41,711 bases of DNA from Natronospira sp. Lineage in GTDB: Bacteria > Pseudomonadota > Gammaproteobacteria > Natronospirales > Natronospiraceae. The notes under the pieces were generated by a model that worked only from the letters and a program-made list of their open reading frames with translations, was not told the DNA's origin and did not search any database. The DNA lies in NCBI GenBank assembly GCA_003558125.1, contig PWMQ01000083.1, positions 1 through 41,711 of the forward strand. The letters run 5' to 3'. Positions 18,094 to 26,455 of the stretch are shown here, piece after piece (position 1 is the first letter of the stretch; each line of letters opens with the position of its first letter). Both the position numbers and the translations under genes were made by a program.

Positions 18094-19403
18094 GCGGCTC
18101 ACCTTCCCCAAGGGTTCGGGCCGCCCGGCTGGTGGATACGGTCATGGCCGGTCGCGGCAGTCTGGCCGAGCACATGGTCCAGGCCCGGGAGGGGCTCGAG
18201 CCCCGCGATGCGGGCTTCATGCAGGCCCTGGTCTATGGCTGTCTGCGCCACGGCCCGCGCCTGCAGTTCTGGCTCTCCCGCTTGCTGGACAAACCCCTGC
18301 GGCCCCGGGATCGCATCGTCGGCAGCGTGGTCATGCTCGGCCTCTATCAATTGGCCTTCAGCCGCGTGCCCACCCATGCCGCCGTCTCGGAAAGCGTTGA
18401 AGCCGTTCGTGAGCTGGACCGCCCCCGCGCCACCGGCCTGGTCAATGCCCTGCTGCGCCGCTTCCAGCGGGAGCAGGCGGCCCTGGAAGAGGCCATGCAG
18501 ATCTCCGAGACCGCCTGCTGGATGCACCCCAACTGGCTGATCCAGGCCTTTCGGGCCGACTGGCCGGCGGATTGGCAGGCGATTCTGGCCAGCGGCAATG
18601 AGGAGCCGCCGATGAGCCTGCGGGTCAATCGCCAGCGGGCCAGTCGCGAGGCCGTGCTCGCCGGCCTGGCCGAGACCGATATCGAGGCGGCGCCCGTGGC
18701 GGGCCTCGACGATGCCATCCGCCTGGCAAGGCCACGGCCGGTGGATCAGTTGCCGGGCTTTGCCGAGGGCCAATTCTCGGTCCAGGACGAATCCGCCCAG
18801 TTGGTTGCCGATCTGCTCGACCCGCCGGCCGGTGCGCGGGTGCTGGATGTCTGCGCCGCGCCGGGCGGCAAGACCGCTCACTTGCTGGAGCGCGCGCCGA
18901 CATTGGACGTGACCGCTCTGGACCGTGATGCGGCCCGACTCAAGCGCGTGAATGAGAATCTTGAGCGCCTGGGCCTGCAGGCCGATTGTGTCGCCGCCGA
19001 TGCCCGGGAGACGGCCCGCTGGTGGGACGGTCGGCCCTTCGATTGCATCCTGGTCGATGCCCCCTGTTCCGGCACCGGCGTCATTCGCCGTCATCCCGAT
19101 ATCAAATACCTGCGCCGCAAGAGCGATATCGCCGGGCTGGCCACCCTGCAGGAAGCGATCCTGGCCGCCGCCTTCAGCACCCTGGTCCCCGGCGGCCGGC
19201 TGCTCTACACCACCTGTTCGGTGCTGGCGGCCGAGAATGCCGAGGTGATCGAGCGCTTCCTGGCCCGGGAGCCCGCTGCCGAGGTGGTGGCCATTCAGGT
19301 GCCCGGTGGCCAGCGTAGCGGCCCCGGCTGGCAGCGATTGCCCTCGGCCGCCGGCGGCGATGGCTTCTTCTATGCCGGCGTCCGCCGAGTCCCGGGCAAA
19401 TAA
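18090..19403 (+). CDS. rsmB: 16S rRNA (cytosine-967-C5)-methyltransferase
   Basis: A 437-residue RsmB. The N-terminal NusB-like RNA-binding domain (about 10-140) precedes the SAM-dependent methyltransferase core: 'VLDVCAAPGGKTAHLLE' for SAM binding, the catalytic pair Cys326 in 'DAPCSGTG' and Cys376 in 'YTTCSV'. The GTG at 18090 is chosen because it overlaps the fmt TGA in a GTGA arrangement, the usual coupling; a GTG 18 bases upstream is also in frame. It methylates C967 of 16S rRNA during ribosome assembly. Confidence 0.95.
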   Translation: MSGSPSPRVRAARLVDTVMAGRGSLAEHMVQAREGLEPRDAGFMQALVYGCLRHGPRLQFWLSRLLDKPLRPRDRIVGSVVMLGLYQLAFSRVPTHAAVSESVEAVRELDRPRATGLVNALLRRFQREQAALEEAMQISETACWMHPNWLIQAFRADWPADWQAILASGNEEPPMSLRVNRQRASREAVLAGLAETDIEAAPVAGLDDAIRLARPRPVDQLPGFAEGQFSVQDESAQLVADLLDPPAGARVLDVCAAPGGKTAHLLERAPTLDVTALDRDAARLKRVNENLERLGLQADCVAADARETARWWDGRPFDCILVDAPCSGTGVIRRHPDIKYLRRKSDIAGLATLQEAILAAAFSTLVPGGRLLYTTCSVLAAENAEVIERFLAREPAAEVVAIQVPGGQRSGPGWQRLPSAAGGDGFFYAGVRRVPGK

Positions 19404-19508
19404 CCGGAGGTTTTTGTATTTTTCTTGCAACTATTCGAGATTTTTACCCTCAAATCGTGGTTCCTTGGTGTATTATTACCGCAACGCCCGGCGATGCCTG
19501 AGACCTCC

Positions 19509-20090
19509 ATGGCCGACAGTTTCCCCAAAAGCCGCTTCCCGCTGCTGGCCAGCATTCTGCTGGGCCTGATGCTGCTGGCCTGGGCCCTGGTCCCGATCGC
19601 GGGCTCCATCAGTCTGGTCACCGGCTTTACCGAGGAAGTGGACGGCATCCACTATCTCAACGCCGATATCGAATACCGCCTCAGTGACGAAGCCCTGGAT
19701 GCGCTCGATAATGGTCTGCCCTTGCGCCTGACGGTGGAGGTGGAAGTCCGTCGACCGCGGATGATGTGGACGGCCGCGACCGTGACCCGTTTCGAGCGGG
19801 TCCACGAAATCCAGTTTCAACCCCTGACCCGGCTTTATGTTGTCGAGAGTGAGCAGACCGGGCGGCGCCAGAGCTTTCAGAGCTATGCGGCCGCCATGGC
19901 CGAGCTCAGTCGCATCGAGGACCTGCCGGTGTTGGAGGAAAGCCGACTCGACCCGGATGCTCGCTATGAACTGCGGATGCGGGTAAAAATGGAGTTGCGT
20001 GAGCGACCGGATGGCGTTGGCTTCATTGCCCGTCTCTGGACCAATTCCAGCATCTCCAGTGGGTGGTATCAGTGGACCCTTCGTTCCTGA
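19509..20090 (+). CDS. DUF4390 membrane-anchored protein
   Basis: About 193 residues. A hydrophobic segment at residues 10-35 ('LLASILLGLMLLAWALVP') is a signal anchor or signal peptide; the rest is a beta-rich periplasmic domain with 'YRLSDEALDALDNGLPL' and 'RRPRMMWTAAT', typical of DUF4390, ending 'SSGWYQWTLRS'. DUF4390 genes regularly precede ntrY/ntrX in this genomic context, which suggests a link to that sensor system, but no function is known. ATGs at 19494 and 19509 are both possible and neither has a strong ribosome site. A possible promoter -10 (TATTAT, 19471-19476) favours 19509. Its 3' end overlaps ntrY by 19 bases. Confidence 0.82.
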   Translation: MADSFPKSRFPLLASILLGLMLLAWALVPIAGSISLVTGFTEEVDGIHYLNADIEYRLSDEALDALDNGLPLRLTVEVEVRRPRMMWTAATVTRFERVHEIQFQPLTRLYVVESEQTGRRQSFQSYAAAMAELSRIEDLPVLEESRLDPDARYELRMRVKMELRERPDGVGFIARLWTNSSISSGWYQWTLRS

Positions 20091-22267
20091 AAAAACTTGG
20101 CCTCAGCCTGCTGATCGCCTTTGGTCTGCTGCTGATGCTGGCTTCCCTGTGGATGCTGGCCGAGACCACCCAGCAGGCCACGGATTTCGATCGTCTCCAT
20201 GATTGGCTGCTGGGCTTCAATGTCCTGGGTGTGGCCCTGCTGGTGGTCCTGCTGGGCTTCAATGTCACCCATCTGGCGGTGCAATATCGTGCCCGCCGGC
20301 CCGGTTCCCGGCTGACCGCGCGGCTGGTGGCGGTGTTCGCCGTGCTTGCCGTGGTGCCGGTGGTGCTGGTGTTCTACTTCTCCATGCAGTTCATCACCCG
20401 CGGTATCGATTCCTGGTTTGATATCCGTATCGAGTCGGCCCTGGAAGAGTCCCTGGCGCTGTCACGGGCGGCCCTGGAAAGCCGCATGCGGGAACATGAA
20501 GCCCGTACCGAGGAGGCCGCCCGCGAGCTGTCGGGGGCCAGGGCCACTGCCCTGCCTGGCCTGCTCGAGGATTTGCGCCGGGATCTGGAGGCCACCGAAC
20601 TCACCATCTTCTCCAATGATGGCCAGATCATTGCCACCAGCGCCGACATCGGCCGCGGTCTGCTGCCCAGCCAGCCGCCCCGGGAACTGGTCTCCCAGGC
20701 CCGCCGTGGTGGCAGCCACACCGGGCTGGAATCACCGGAGGCGGAGGGCGAGGTCATCCATGTCCGCGCCCTGGTGGTGCTGCCGGAGCCCGAGCGGCTG
20801 GCGTCGCCCCGCATACTCCAGGCCCGTTTCCCGGTGCCGCCGCGACAGAGCGAACTGGCCGAAAGCGTGCAGACCGCCTGGCAGGAATACCGGGAGCTGG
20901 CTTTCTACCGCACCCCGATTCGGATCAGCTTTGCCCTGACCCTGTCGCTGGTGCTGCTGCTGAGTCTGCTCCTGGCCATTGTCGGTGCCTTCCATTTTGC
21001 CCGTCGCCTGGTTGCGCCGATTCAGGATCTGGCCGCCGGCACCCGGGCGGTGGCACGCGGTCAGCTGGATACCCGTCTGCCCCTGCGTGCCCATGACGAG
21101 GTGGGTTTCCTGGCCCTGTCCTTCAACGAAATGACCCGCCGCCTGGAAGAGGCGCGGGAGCAGGCGGCCCGCAGCCGGCGCGATGTCGAGGCGGAACGGG
21201 CCTACCTGGAAGCGGTCCTGGCCCGCCTGACGTCCGGGGTGATTGCCTTGGACGCCGGCCTCCGCCTGCGTGCCTCCAATGCCTCCGCCGAGAGCATTCT
21301 GGAAGCGGAACTGGCCGAAGGCGTGGGCAAACCCCTGCTGGATCTGTCCGAATCCTCCCCCCGGCTGAAGGTGCTGGCGGATCGCATAGCCGCCCATGTG
21401 CTCGACGGCGATTCGGAGTGGCATGAGGAGCTGGCGCTGCCGGGACGGACCCAGCGCCGCCTGCTGATCTGCCGCTGCAAGGCCCTGCCCTTTCCCGGCG
21501 AGAATGAGCCTGGCCATGTGATCGTCTTTGACGACATCACCACCCTGGTTCAGGCCCAGCGGGATGCTGCCTGGGGCGAAGTGGCCCGTCGCCTGGCCCA
21601 TGAGATTCGCAATCCCCTGACCCCCATTCAGCTCGCCGCCGAGCGCATTCGCCACAAGTACCTGGACAAGGTGGAGGAACCCCGCACCCTGGATCGGGCC
21701 ACCCACACCATTGTTCAGCAGGTGGATGCCCTCAAGGCCATGGTCAAGGCCTTTAGTGAGTACGCCCGCAGTCCGGAGCTGGAATTCAGCCAGCTCGACC
21801 TCAACCAGCTCGTTGTCGATGTGGCCGACCTCTATCGCGGTCTGCCGGGTGGTCCCCATGTGAAGTTGAACCTGGATGAGCAACTGCCGGCCGTTCGTGT
21901 CGATGCCGGGCGGATCCGCCAGGCCCTGCACAACCTGATTCGCAACGCCCAGGAGGCCAGCGAACACGATCGCGGTGCCACCATCTGGATCCACACCCGA
22001 CCCATGCAGGCCCGGGGGTCGGAGACGGTGGAAGTGGTGGTGGAAGATGACGGGCCCGGCTTCGGCGATGACCTTGGCAACACCGTCTTCGAGCCCTATG
22101 TCACCACCAAGACCAAGGGCACCGGGATGGGCCTGGCCATCGTCAAGAAACTGGTGGAAGAGCATGGTGGCAGCATCCGCGCCGGCAACCGCGAGTCCGG
22201 CGGTGCCCGCATCGTCATGGAAATCCCCGTCAATGCCAGCACCGAACTGGCACCGACTGCCGGTTGA
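20072..22267 (+). CDS. ntrY: NtrY-type sensor histidine kinase
   Basis: About 731 residues. Three membrane segments lie near the N-terminus (about 10-30, 45-66, 78-101), then a periplasmic sensing region (about 105-280), a fourth membrane segment (about 285-306), HAMP ('RRLVAPIQDLAAGTRAVARG'), a PAS domain (about 370-490), HisKA with the phospho-acceptor His510 in 'RRLAHEIRNPLTPIQLAAER', and HATPase_c with 'NLIRNAQEA', 'DDGPGFG' and 'GTGMGLAIVKKL'. This order is that of NtrY, first linked to nitrogen control in alphaproteobacteria and elsewhere to envelope or redox responses. GTG 20072 is preferred (GGTGG five bases upstream); GTG 20063 is also in frame. It overlaps DUF4390 and precedes its partner ntrX by 70 bases. 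Confidence 0.93.
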   Translation: MDPSFLKKLGLSLLIAFGLLLMLASLWMLAETTQQATDFDRLHDWLLGFNVLGVALLVVLLGFNVTHLAVQYRARRPGSRLTARLVAVFAVLAVVPVVLVFYFSMQFITRGIDSWFDIRIESALEESLALSRAALESRMREHEARTEEAARELSGARATALPGLLEDLRRDLEATELTIFSNDGQIIATSADIGRGLLPSQPPRELVSQARRGGSHTGLESPEAEGEVIHVRALVVLPEPERLASPRILQARFPVPPRQSELAESVQTAWQEYRELAFYRTPIRISFALTLSLVLLLSLLLAIVGAFHFARRLVAPIQDLAAGTRAVARGQLDTRLPLRAHDEVGFLALSFNEMTRRLEEAREQAARSRRDVEAERAYLEAVLARLTSGVIALDAGLRLRASNASAESILEAELAEGVGKPLLDLSESSPRLKVLADRIAAHVLDGDSEWHEELALPGRTQRRLLICRCKALPFPGENEPGHVIVFDDITTLVQAQRDAAWGEVARRLAHEIRNPLTPIQLAAERIRHKYLDKVEEPRTLDRATHTIVQQVDALKAMVKAFSEYARSPELEFSQLDLNQLVVDVADLYRGLPGGPHVKLNLDEQLPAVRVDAGRIRQALHNLIRNAQEASEHDRGATIWIHTRPMQARGSETVEVVVEDDGPGFGDDLGNTVFEPYVTTKTKGTGMGLAIVKKLVEEHGGSIRAGNRESGGARIVMEIPVNASTELAPTAG

Positions 22268-22337
22268 TGCGGCAGTTTTTCCCATTCACTGATAAAGTAG
22301 GCCCCTTCAAATTGCGCACAGTCCTGGAGGAAGCCGC

Positions 22338-23705
22338 ATGACCGCAGCCCATATTCTGGTCGTGGATGATGAGTCCGACATCCGTGAGATGGTCCAGGAT
22401 ATTCTGGTGGACGAAGGTTACCGGGTCACCGTGGCCGCCAATGCCCAGGAAGCCCGTCGTGCCCACGATGCCGAGGAGCTGGATCTCATCCTGCTGGATA
22501 TCTGGATGCCGGATGTGGACGGCATCACCCTGCTCAAGGAATGGACACGCAGCGGCGAACTGGACTGCCCCGTGGTGATCATGTCCGGTCATGGCACGGT
22601 GGATACCGCGGTGGAAGCCACCCGCCTGGGCGCCCAGGAGTTTCTGGAAAAGCCCCTGTCCATGGCCAAGCTCCTGCAGATCGTGGGCGAGGCCCTGGAA
22701 TCCGGGCGCGAGGAAAGAGAGCGGCGCAAGGCGCGCTCCATCCTTTCGCCGCTGGTGGAGCCGGTGGGCAAGTCACCGCTGATGCGTGATGTCCGGGCCA
22801 AGGTCCAGAAGGTGGCGGCCGAGCCCTCCCCGGTGCTGCTGCTGGGCGAAGCCGGTACCGGTCGAGAGACCCTGGCGCGCTACCTGCACGCGGAAAGCCC
22901 TCGCTCCGATGGCCGATTCGTAAATGTCATCCTCAGCGGCCTGCGCAGTGATGAGGCCGAAGAACGCCTGTTCGGGCGCATGCAGGGAGGGCAGTTGGAA
23001 CCGGGCTATCTGGAAAAGGCCCGGGGCGGCACCCTGTTCCTCAATGAACTCGCCGACATGACCCCCGAGGCCCAGCGTGTACTGATGGCAGCCTTGGAGG
23101 CGGGAAGTTACCGGCCGGTGGGCAGTGATCAGAGAGAGAAGCTCGATATCCGCCTGGTGGCCTCCGCTCAGGCCGGTATCAACCGTCTGGTGGAACAGGG
23201 CCGATTCCGTCAGGACCTGCTCAATCAGCTGGATGTTCTCCCCGTGCGGGTGCCACCCCTGCGCGAATACCGTGAAGACGTGCCCGATCTGATTCGCTAT
23301 TACGTGGATGTGCTGGTGGATCAGGAAGGCCTGCCCTTCCGGCGCTTCTCGGTGGGTGCCCAGAATCGCCTGCGCAATTACCCCTGGCCGGGGAATATCC
23401 GCGAGCTCAAGAACATGGTCCACCGCTTCCTCGCCCTCTCCGATCGGGAGGAAGTGTCTCTGGAAGAAGTGGAACGGGAGCTGGATCGGGAAGAGGCCGA
23501 GCAACAGGCCGAGCCCCTGGTCAAGCAGGACCTGCTGGGCCTGACCCTGCGCGAGGCCCGGGAACGCTTCGAGCGCGCCTATCTGGAGCAGCAACTGGAG
23601 CTCTGCGGCGGCCGGGTGGGCAAGCTCGCCGAGCGCGTGGGCCTGGAACGCACCCACCTCTATCGCAAGCTAAAGGCCCTGGGCATCGATATCAGCAAGA
23701 ACTAG
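22338..23705 (+). CDS. ntrX: NtrX-type response regulator with degenerate AAA+ domain
   Basis: 455 residues. The receiver domain is intact: Asp10/Asp11, phospho-acceptor Asp54 in 'ILLDIWMPD', Ser83 and Lys105. The sigma54-activator-like AAA+ domain (about 140-370) has lost key features. The Walker A is GEAGTGRE (Arg176 instead of Lys). The GAFTGA loop that contacts sigma54 is absent: 'EERLFG' runs into an unrelated short 'RMQGGQLEPG'. The Walker B reads LFLNEL, with Asn236 in place of Asp. The C-terminal Fis-type helix-turn-helix (about 415-452, 'GRVGKLAERVGLERTHLYRKL') is complete. I infer a DNA-binding regulator that works without ATP-driven sigma54 remodelling. ATG at 22338 follows GGAGGAAG. 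Confidence 0.92.
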   Translation: MTAAHILVVDDESDIREMVQDILVDEGYRVTVAANAQEARRAHDAEELDLILLDIWMPDVDGITLLKEWTRSGELDCPVVIMSGHGTVDTAVEATRLGAQEFLEKPLSMAKLLQIVGEALESGREERERRKARSILSPLVEPVGKSPLMRDVRAKVQKVAAEPSPVLLLGEAGTGRETLARYLHAESPRSDGRFVNVILSGLRSDEAEERLFGRMQGGQLEPGYLEKARGGTLFLNELADMTPEAQRVLMAALEAGSYRPVGSDQREKLDIRLVASAQAGINRLVEQGRFRQDLLNQLDVLPVRVPPLREYREDVPDLIRYYVDVLVDQEGLPFRRFSVGAQNRLRNYPWPGNIRELKNMVHRFLALSDREEVSLEEVERELDREEAEQQAEPLVKQDLLGLTLREARERFERAYLEQQLELCGGRVGKLAERVGLERTHLYRKLKALGIDISKN

Positions 23706-23738
23706 GAGCAAGGAGCAAGAACGACCCTGCCAATCCCC

Positions 23739-23899
23739 TGTGGGAGCGGCTTTAGCCGCGATAAGGGGCAAATCGAAGCCCCATTCGCGGCTAAAGCCGC
23801 TCCCACAGCCGCCCAGCAGCTAGCCTCTCGCACTCAGCACTTGCGTTTGACTCCCGCCCGGCCGCCAGGCCATTGCGCGGATAAATCCGCGCCTACAGG
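23739..23899. repeat. REP pair and a third single REP unit
   Basis: An inverted REP pair at 23739-23808 ('ctgtgggagcggctttagcc' facing 'ctaaagccgctcccacag') lies 34 bases after the ntrX stop. A single shorter unit follows at 23871-23899 ('attgcgcggataaatccgcg' then 'cctacagg'). The outer arms seen in copies 1-3 are absent. The region lies between the convergent ntrX and SPOR genes and may terminate or insulate both transcripts. Confidence 0.85.
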
Positions 23900-23915
23900 G
23901 TGGGATTCGATAAGC

Positions 23916-24488
23916 CTAGTCGTCGCGCAAGCGAATCAACAACGGCTCAATCCCCTGATCCTCCAACCTCGACCGGGTGCGGTCCAGGCGTTCGGCATCC
24001 TCGATGGGGCCGACGCGGACGCGGTAATAGGTCTGGCCATCGTCAATGGTGACCCGCTGGATATGGGATTCGAAACCCGCCATGCCCAGCTCCGCCCGCA
24101 TGCGGTCGGCGTCGGACTCACTGCGGAATGAACCCACCTGCAGGATGTAGCGGCCTTCCGGGGTGGGTTCGACGCTTTCCCCGCCCTCCGGCTCCCGGAC
24201 CCGGACCTCCTCCTCGGGGACCACGACCTCAAAGCTTTCCAGCATGCGGTAGAAGTTGAAGCGGCTGCGGCCTTCCTCGGCCTCGTCGCCCTCATCCGAC
24301 TCGGCCTGTTCCCGGGCCGCCTCCAGGTCGAGTTGCGGCAGTTCCGTGTCCGACTGCTGCAGCCAGGTGACGGCCATGGCGGCGCCAAAGCCGAGCACGA
24401 AGCCGGCAATCAGCCAGACCCATCCAGGTGTCGTCTCCACGGGATCTTTCCTCCTGGCCTGTCCGGCGTTCTTGTAGTCCCTGGGCAT
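23916..24488 (-). CDS. SPOR-domain membrane protein
   Basis: 190 residues. The ATG at 24488 is chosen because AGGGAAAGGA lies just upstream. A short cytoplasmic head (MPRDYKNAGQARRKDP) leads to one membrane helix (about 22-42, 'WVWLIAGFVLGFGAAMAVTW'), an acidic periplasmic linker (about 45-108), and a SPOR domain (about 112-188: 'YILQVGSFRSESDADRMRAE' and 'YYRVRVGPIEDAE'). SPOR domains bind denuded peptidoglycan at division sites. It starts 19 bases after the argS stop, forming an argS-SPOR pair common in gammaproteobacteria, where the SPOR gene resembles ftsN in design. Whether this is the FtsN orthologue is not certain. Confidence 0.88.
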   Translation of the reverse strand: MPRDYKNAGQARRKDPVETTPGWVWLIAGFVLGFGAAMAVTWLQQSDTELPQLDLEAAREQAESDEGDEAEEGRSRFNFYRMLESFEVVVPEEEVRVREPEGGESVEPTPEGRYILQVGSFRSESDADRMRAELGMAGFESHIQRVTIDDGQTYYRVRVGPIEDAERLDRTRSRLEDQGIEPLLIRLRDD

Positions 24489-24507
24489 GGCGGTCCTTTC
24501 CCTGCGC

Positions 24508-26268
24508 TTACATGGATTCCGGTGCCGACACGCCAATCAGTGCCAGCCCATTGGCCAGTACCTGGCGTGTGGCTTCCACCAGGCATAGCCGGGCATTGCG
24601 GATCTCTTCTTCCAGCACCAGGAAGGTGTGGGCGTTGTAATAGGTGTGCAGGTCATTGGCCAGGTCCCGCAGGTACTGGGTGAGCTGATGGGGCGCCCGG
24701 TTGCGGGCCGCGGCCTCCACCACCTCGGGGAAACGGGAGAGGGTGACCATGAGCTGGTCCTCATGATCCTCGTCCAGCTGATCCAGGTTGGCCAGACCAG
24801 TGTCCCGGCTGTACTGAAAGCCCTTGTCTTCCGCTTGCTGGAAGACACTGCAGATGCGGGCATGGGCGTACTGCACGTAATAGACCGGGTTATCGCTGGA
24901 CTGGGACTTGGCCAGCTCCAGGTCGAAGTCCAGATGCTGTTCATTGGAACGCATGACATAGAAAAAGCGCGCCGCGTCCCGGCCCACTTCCTCGCGCAGC
25001 TCCCGCAGGGTCACGAAGGAACCCGAACGGGTGGACATCTGCAGTTTTTCCTTGCCCCGGTAGAGATGGGCGAACTGCACCAGGCGCACTTCCAGGGAAT
25101 CCCCCGGCTGACCCATGCCTTCCAGGCCGGCCTTGAGCCGGGCGATGTAGCCGTGATGGTCGGCGCCGAGAATATCGATCAGGCGGTCATGGCCCCGCTC
25201 GCGCTTGTTCAGGTGGTAGGCGATGTCGGAGGCGAAATAGGTAGCCTGGCCGTTGTCGCGCACCACCACCCGGTCCTTCTCGTCGCCATACTTCTCGGCC
25301 GCGAACCACTTGGCGCCGTCCTGTTCATAGACGTCGCCGCTTTTCTCCAGCTCCTCCAGGGCATGATCCACCATGCCGCCGCTGGTTAGGGAGCGCTCGG
25401 AAAACCACTCATCGAATTCGGTGCCGAAGGCCGACAGGTCCTCGCGAATGTCGGCAAGAATGTCCTCAAGCGCAGTGAGGAACACGGTCTGGAAGGCCTC
25501 CTCGCCGAGCAGATGACGGGCGCGGCCGATGAGCCCGTCAATATGGGCTTCCTTGTCCCCGTCGGGGGCGTCCTCGGGCAGGCCATGGAAGACCGACTCC
25601 ACCGGCTGCTGGAAGGCCTCGCCGTGTTCCTCCCGCAACTGGCGGGCGATGTCGATGATGTAATCGCCGCGATAGCCGTTGCTGGGGAAACGCAGCTCGG
25701 CACCCCCCAGTTCCAGATAGCGCAGCCAGACCGAGGTGGCCAGGATGTCCATCTGCCGGCCCGCATCGTTGACGTAATACTCCCGGTGAACCGGATGGCC
25801 GATGGCCTCGAGCAGATTGCCCACGGTGCTGCCATAGGCCGCACCCCGGCCATGGCCCACATGCAGGGGGCCGGTGGGATTGGCGGAGACAAACTCCAGA
25901 TGAATCTTCTCGTCCCGGCCGATATCGCTGTGACCGAAGCGCGTGCCGCGCTCAAAGACCTCTTCCACCACCGCATGCCAGGCCTGGGGGCTGAGGAAGA
26001 AATTGATGAAGCCGGGCCCGGCGATCTCCACCTTCCGGACCAGATCCGAGGCCGGCAGGGCCTCGACAATGGCTGCGGCCAGCTCCCGGGGATTCCGGCG
26101 CGCCGGCTTGGCCAGCATCATCGCCAGGTTGGCGGCAAAATCCCCGTGCTTGCGGTCGCGGGCCCGCTCCACCTGAATGGCCGTCCCGCGGGTCTCCTCG
26201 GGCAGCACACCTTCTTCCACCAGGCCCTTGAGGGCCTGCTCGAGCAACTGGCTGATTTCTTCCTTCAC
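24508..26268 (-). CDS. argS: Arginyl-tRNA synthetase
   Basis: A 586-residue class I ArgRS. The N-terminal tRNA-binding (Add-1) domain spans about 1-110. The HIGH-type motif is HVGHG (136-140) inside 'NPTGPLHVGHGRGA'. The KMSK position reads 'MSTRSG', as in most bacterial ArgRS enzymes that lack a canonical KMSK lysine. The DALR anticodon-binding domain forms the C-terminus. It charges tRNAArg in the cytosol and is the first gene of a two-gene unit with the SPOR gene. About 135 bases separate its start from the terminator of the upstream lipoprotein gene; a TAGAAT on the minus strand at 26300-26305 could be a -10 box. Confidence 0.96.
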   Translation of the reverse strand: MKEEISQLLEQALKGLVEEGVLPEETRGTAIQVERARDRKHGDFAANLAMMLAKPARRNPRELAAAIVEALPASDLVRKVEIAGPGFINFFLSPQAWHAVVEEVFERGTRFGHSDIGRDEKIHLEFVSANPTGPLHVGHGRGAAYGSTVGNLLEAIGHPVHREYYVNDAGRQMDILATSVWLRYLELGGAELRFPSNGYRGDYIIDIARQLREEHGEAFQQPVESVFHGLPEDAPDGDKEAHIDGLIGRARHLLGEEAFQTVFLTALEDILADIREDLSAFGTEFDEWFSERSLTSGGMVDHALEELEKSGDVYEQDGAKWFAAEKYGDEKDRVVVRDNGQATYFASDIAYHLNKRERGHDRLIDILGADHHGYIARLKAGLEGMGQPGDSLEVRLVQFAHLYRGKEKLQMSTRSGSFVTLRELREEVGRDAARFFYVMRSNEQHLDFDLELAKSQSSDNPVYYVQYAHARICSVFQQAEDKGFQYSRDTGLANLDQLDEDHEDQLMVTLSRFPEVVEAAARNRAPHQLTQYLRDLANDLHTYYNAHTFLVLEEEIRNARLCLVEATRQVLANGLALIGVSAPESM

Positions 26269-26389
26269 GATGCGACTTCCGGCTGGATTAAAAGCCGAGA
26301 TTCTAACATTAAAGGCATCCCCTTCCGGTGGTCATGGCGCTGGAAGGCTTGTCGATCGGGTCGGAATGGTGACCCTGCCCCGTCGTCGG

Positions 26390-26425
26390 GAGAAAAAGAA
26401 ACGGCGCCGGGGACTGCCCGGCGCC
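26390..26425 (-). terminator. Rho-independent terminator of the propeller lipoprotein gene
   Basis: On the minus strand, a 9-bp stem (GGCGCCGGG at 26403-26411 with CCCGGCGCC at 26417-26425) is followed by 'gtttctttttctc' at 26390-26402. It lies about 30 bases downstream of the TAA of the gene that ends at 26456 and upstream of argS. Confidence 0.8.
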
Positions 26426-26455
26426 GCTGCTGGGTGGGCCTTGCGCTACCGCGCC

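Noticed and set aside
20732-22285. Long antisense frame across ntrY
   Set aside because: Same effect of GC-biased codon use; the plus-strand frame has HAMP, PAS, HisKA and HATPase motifs in order.
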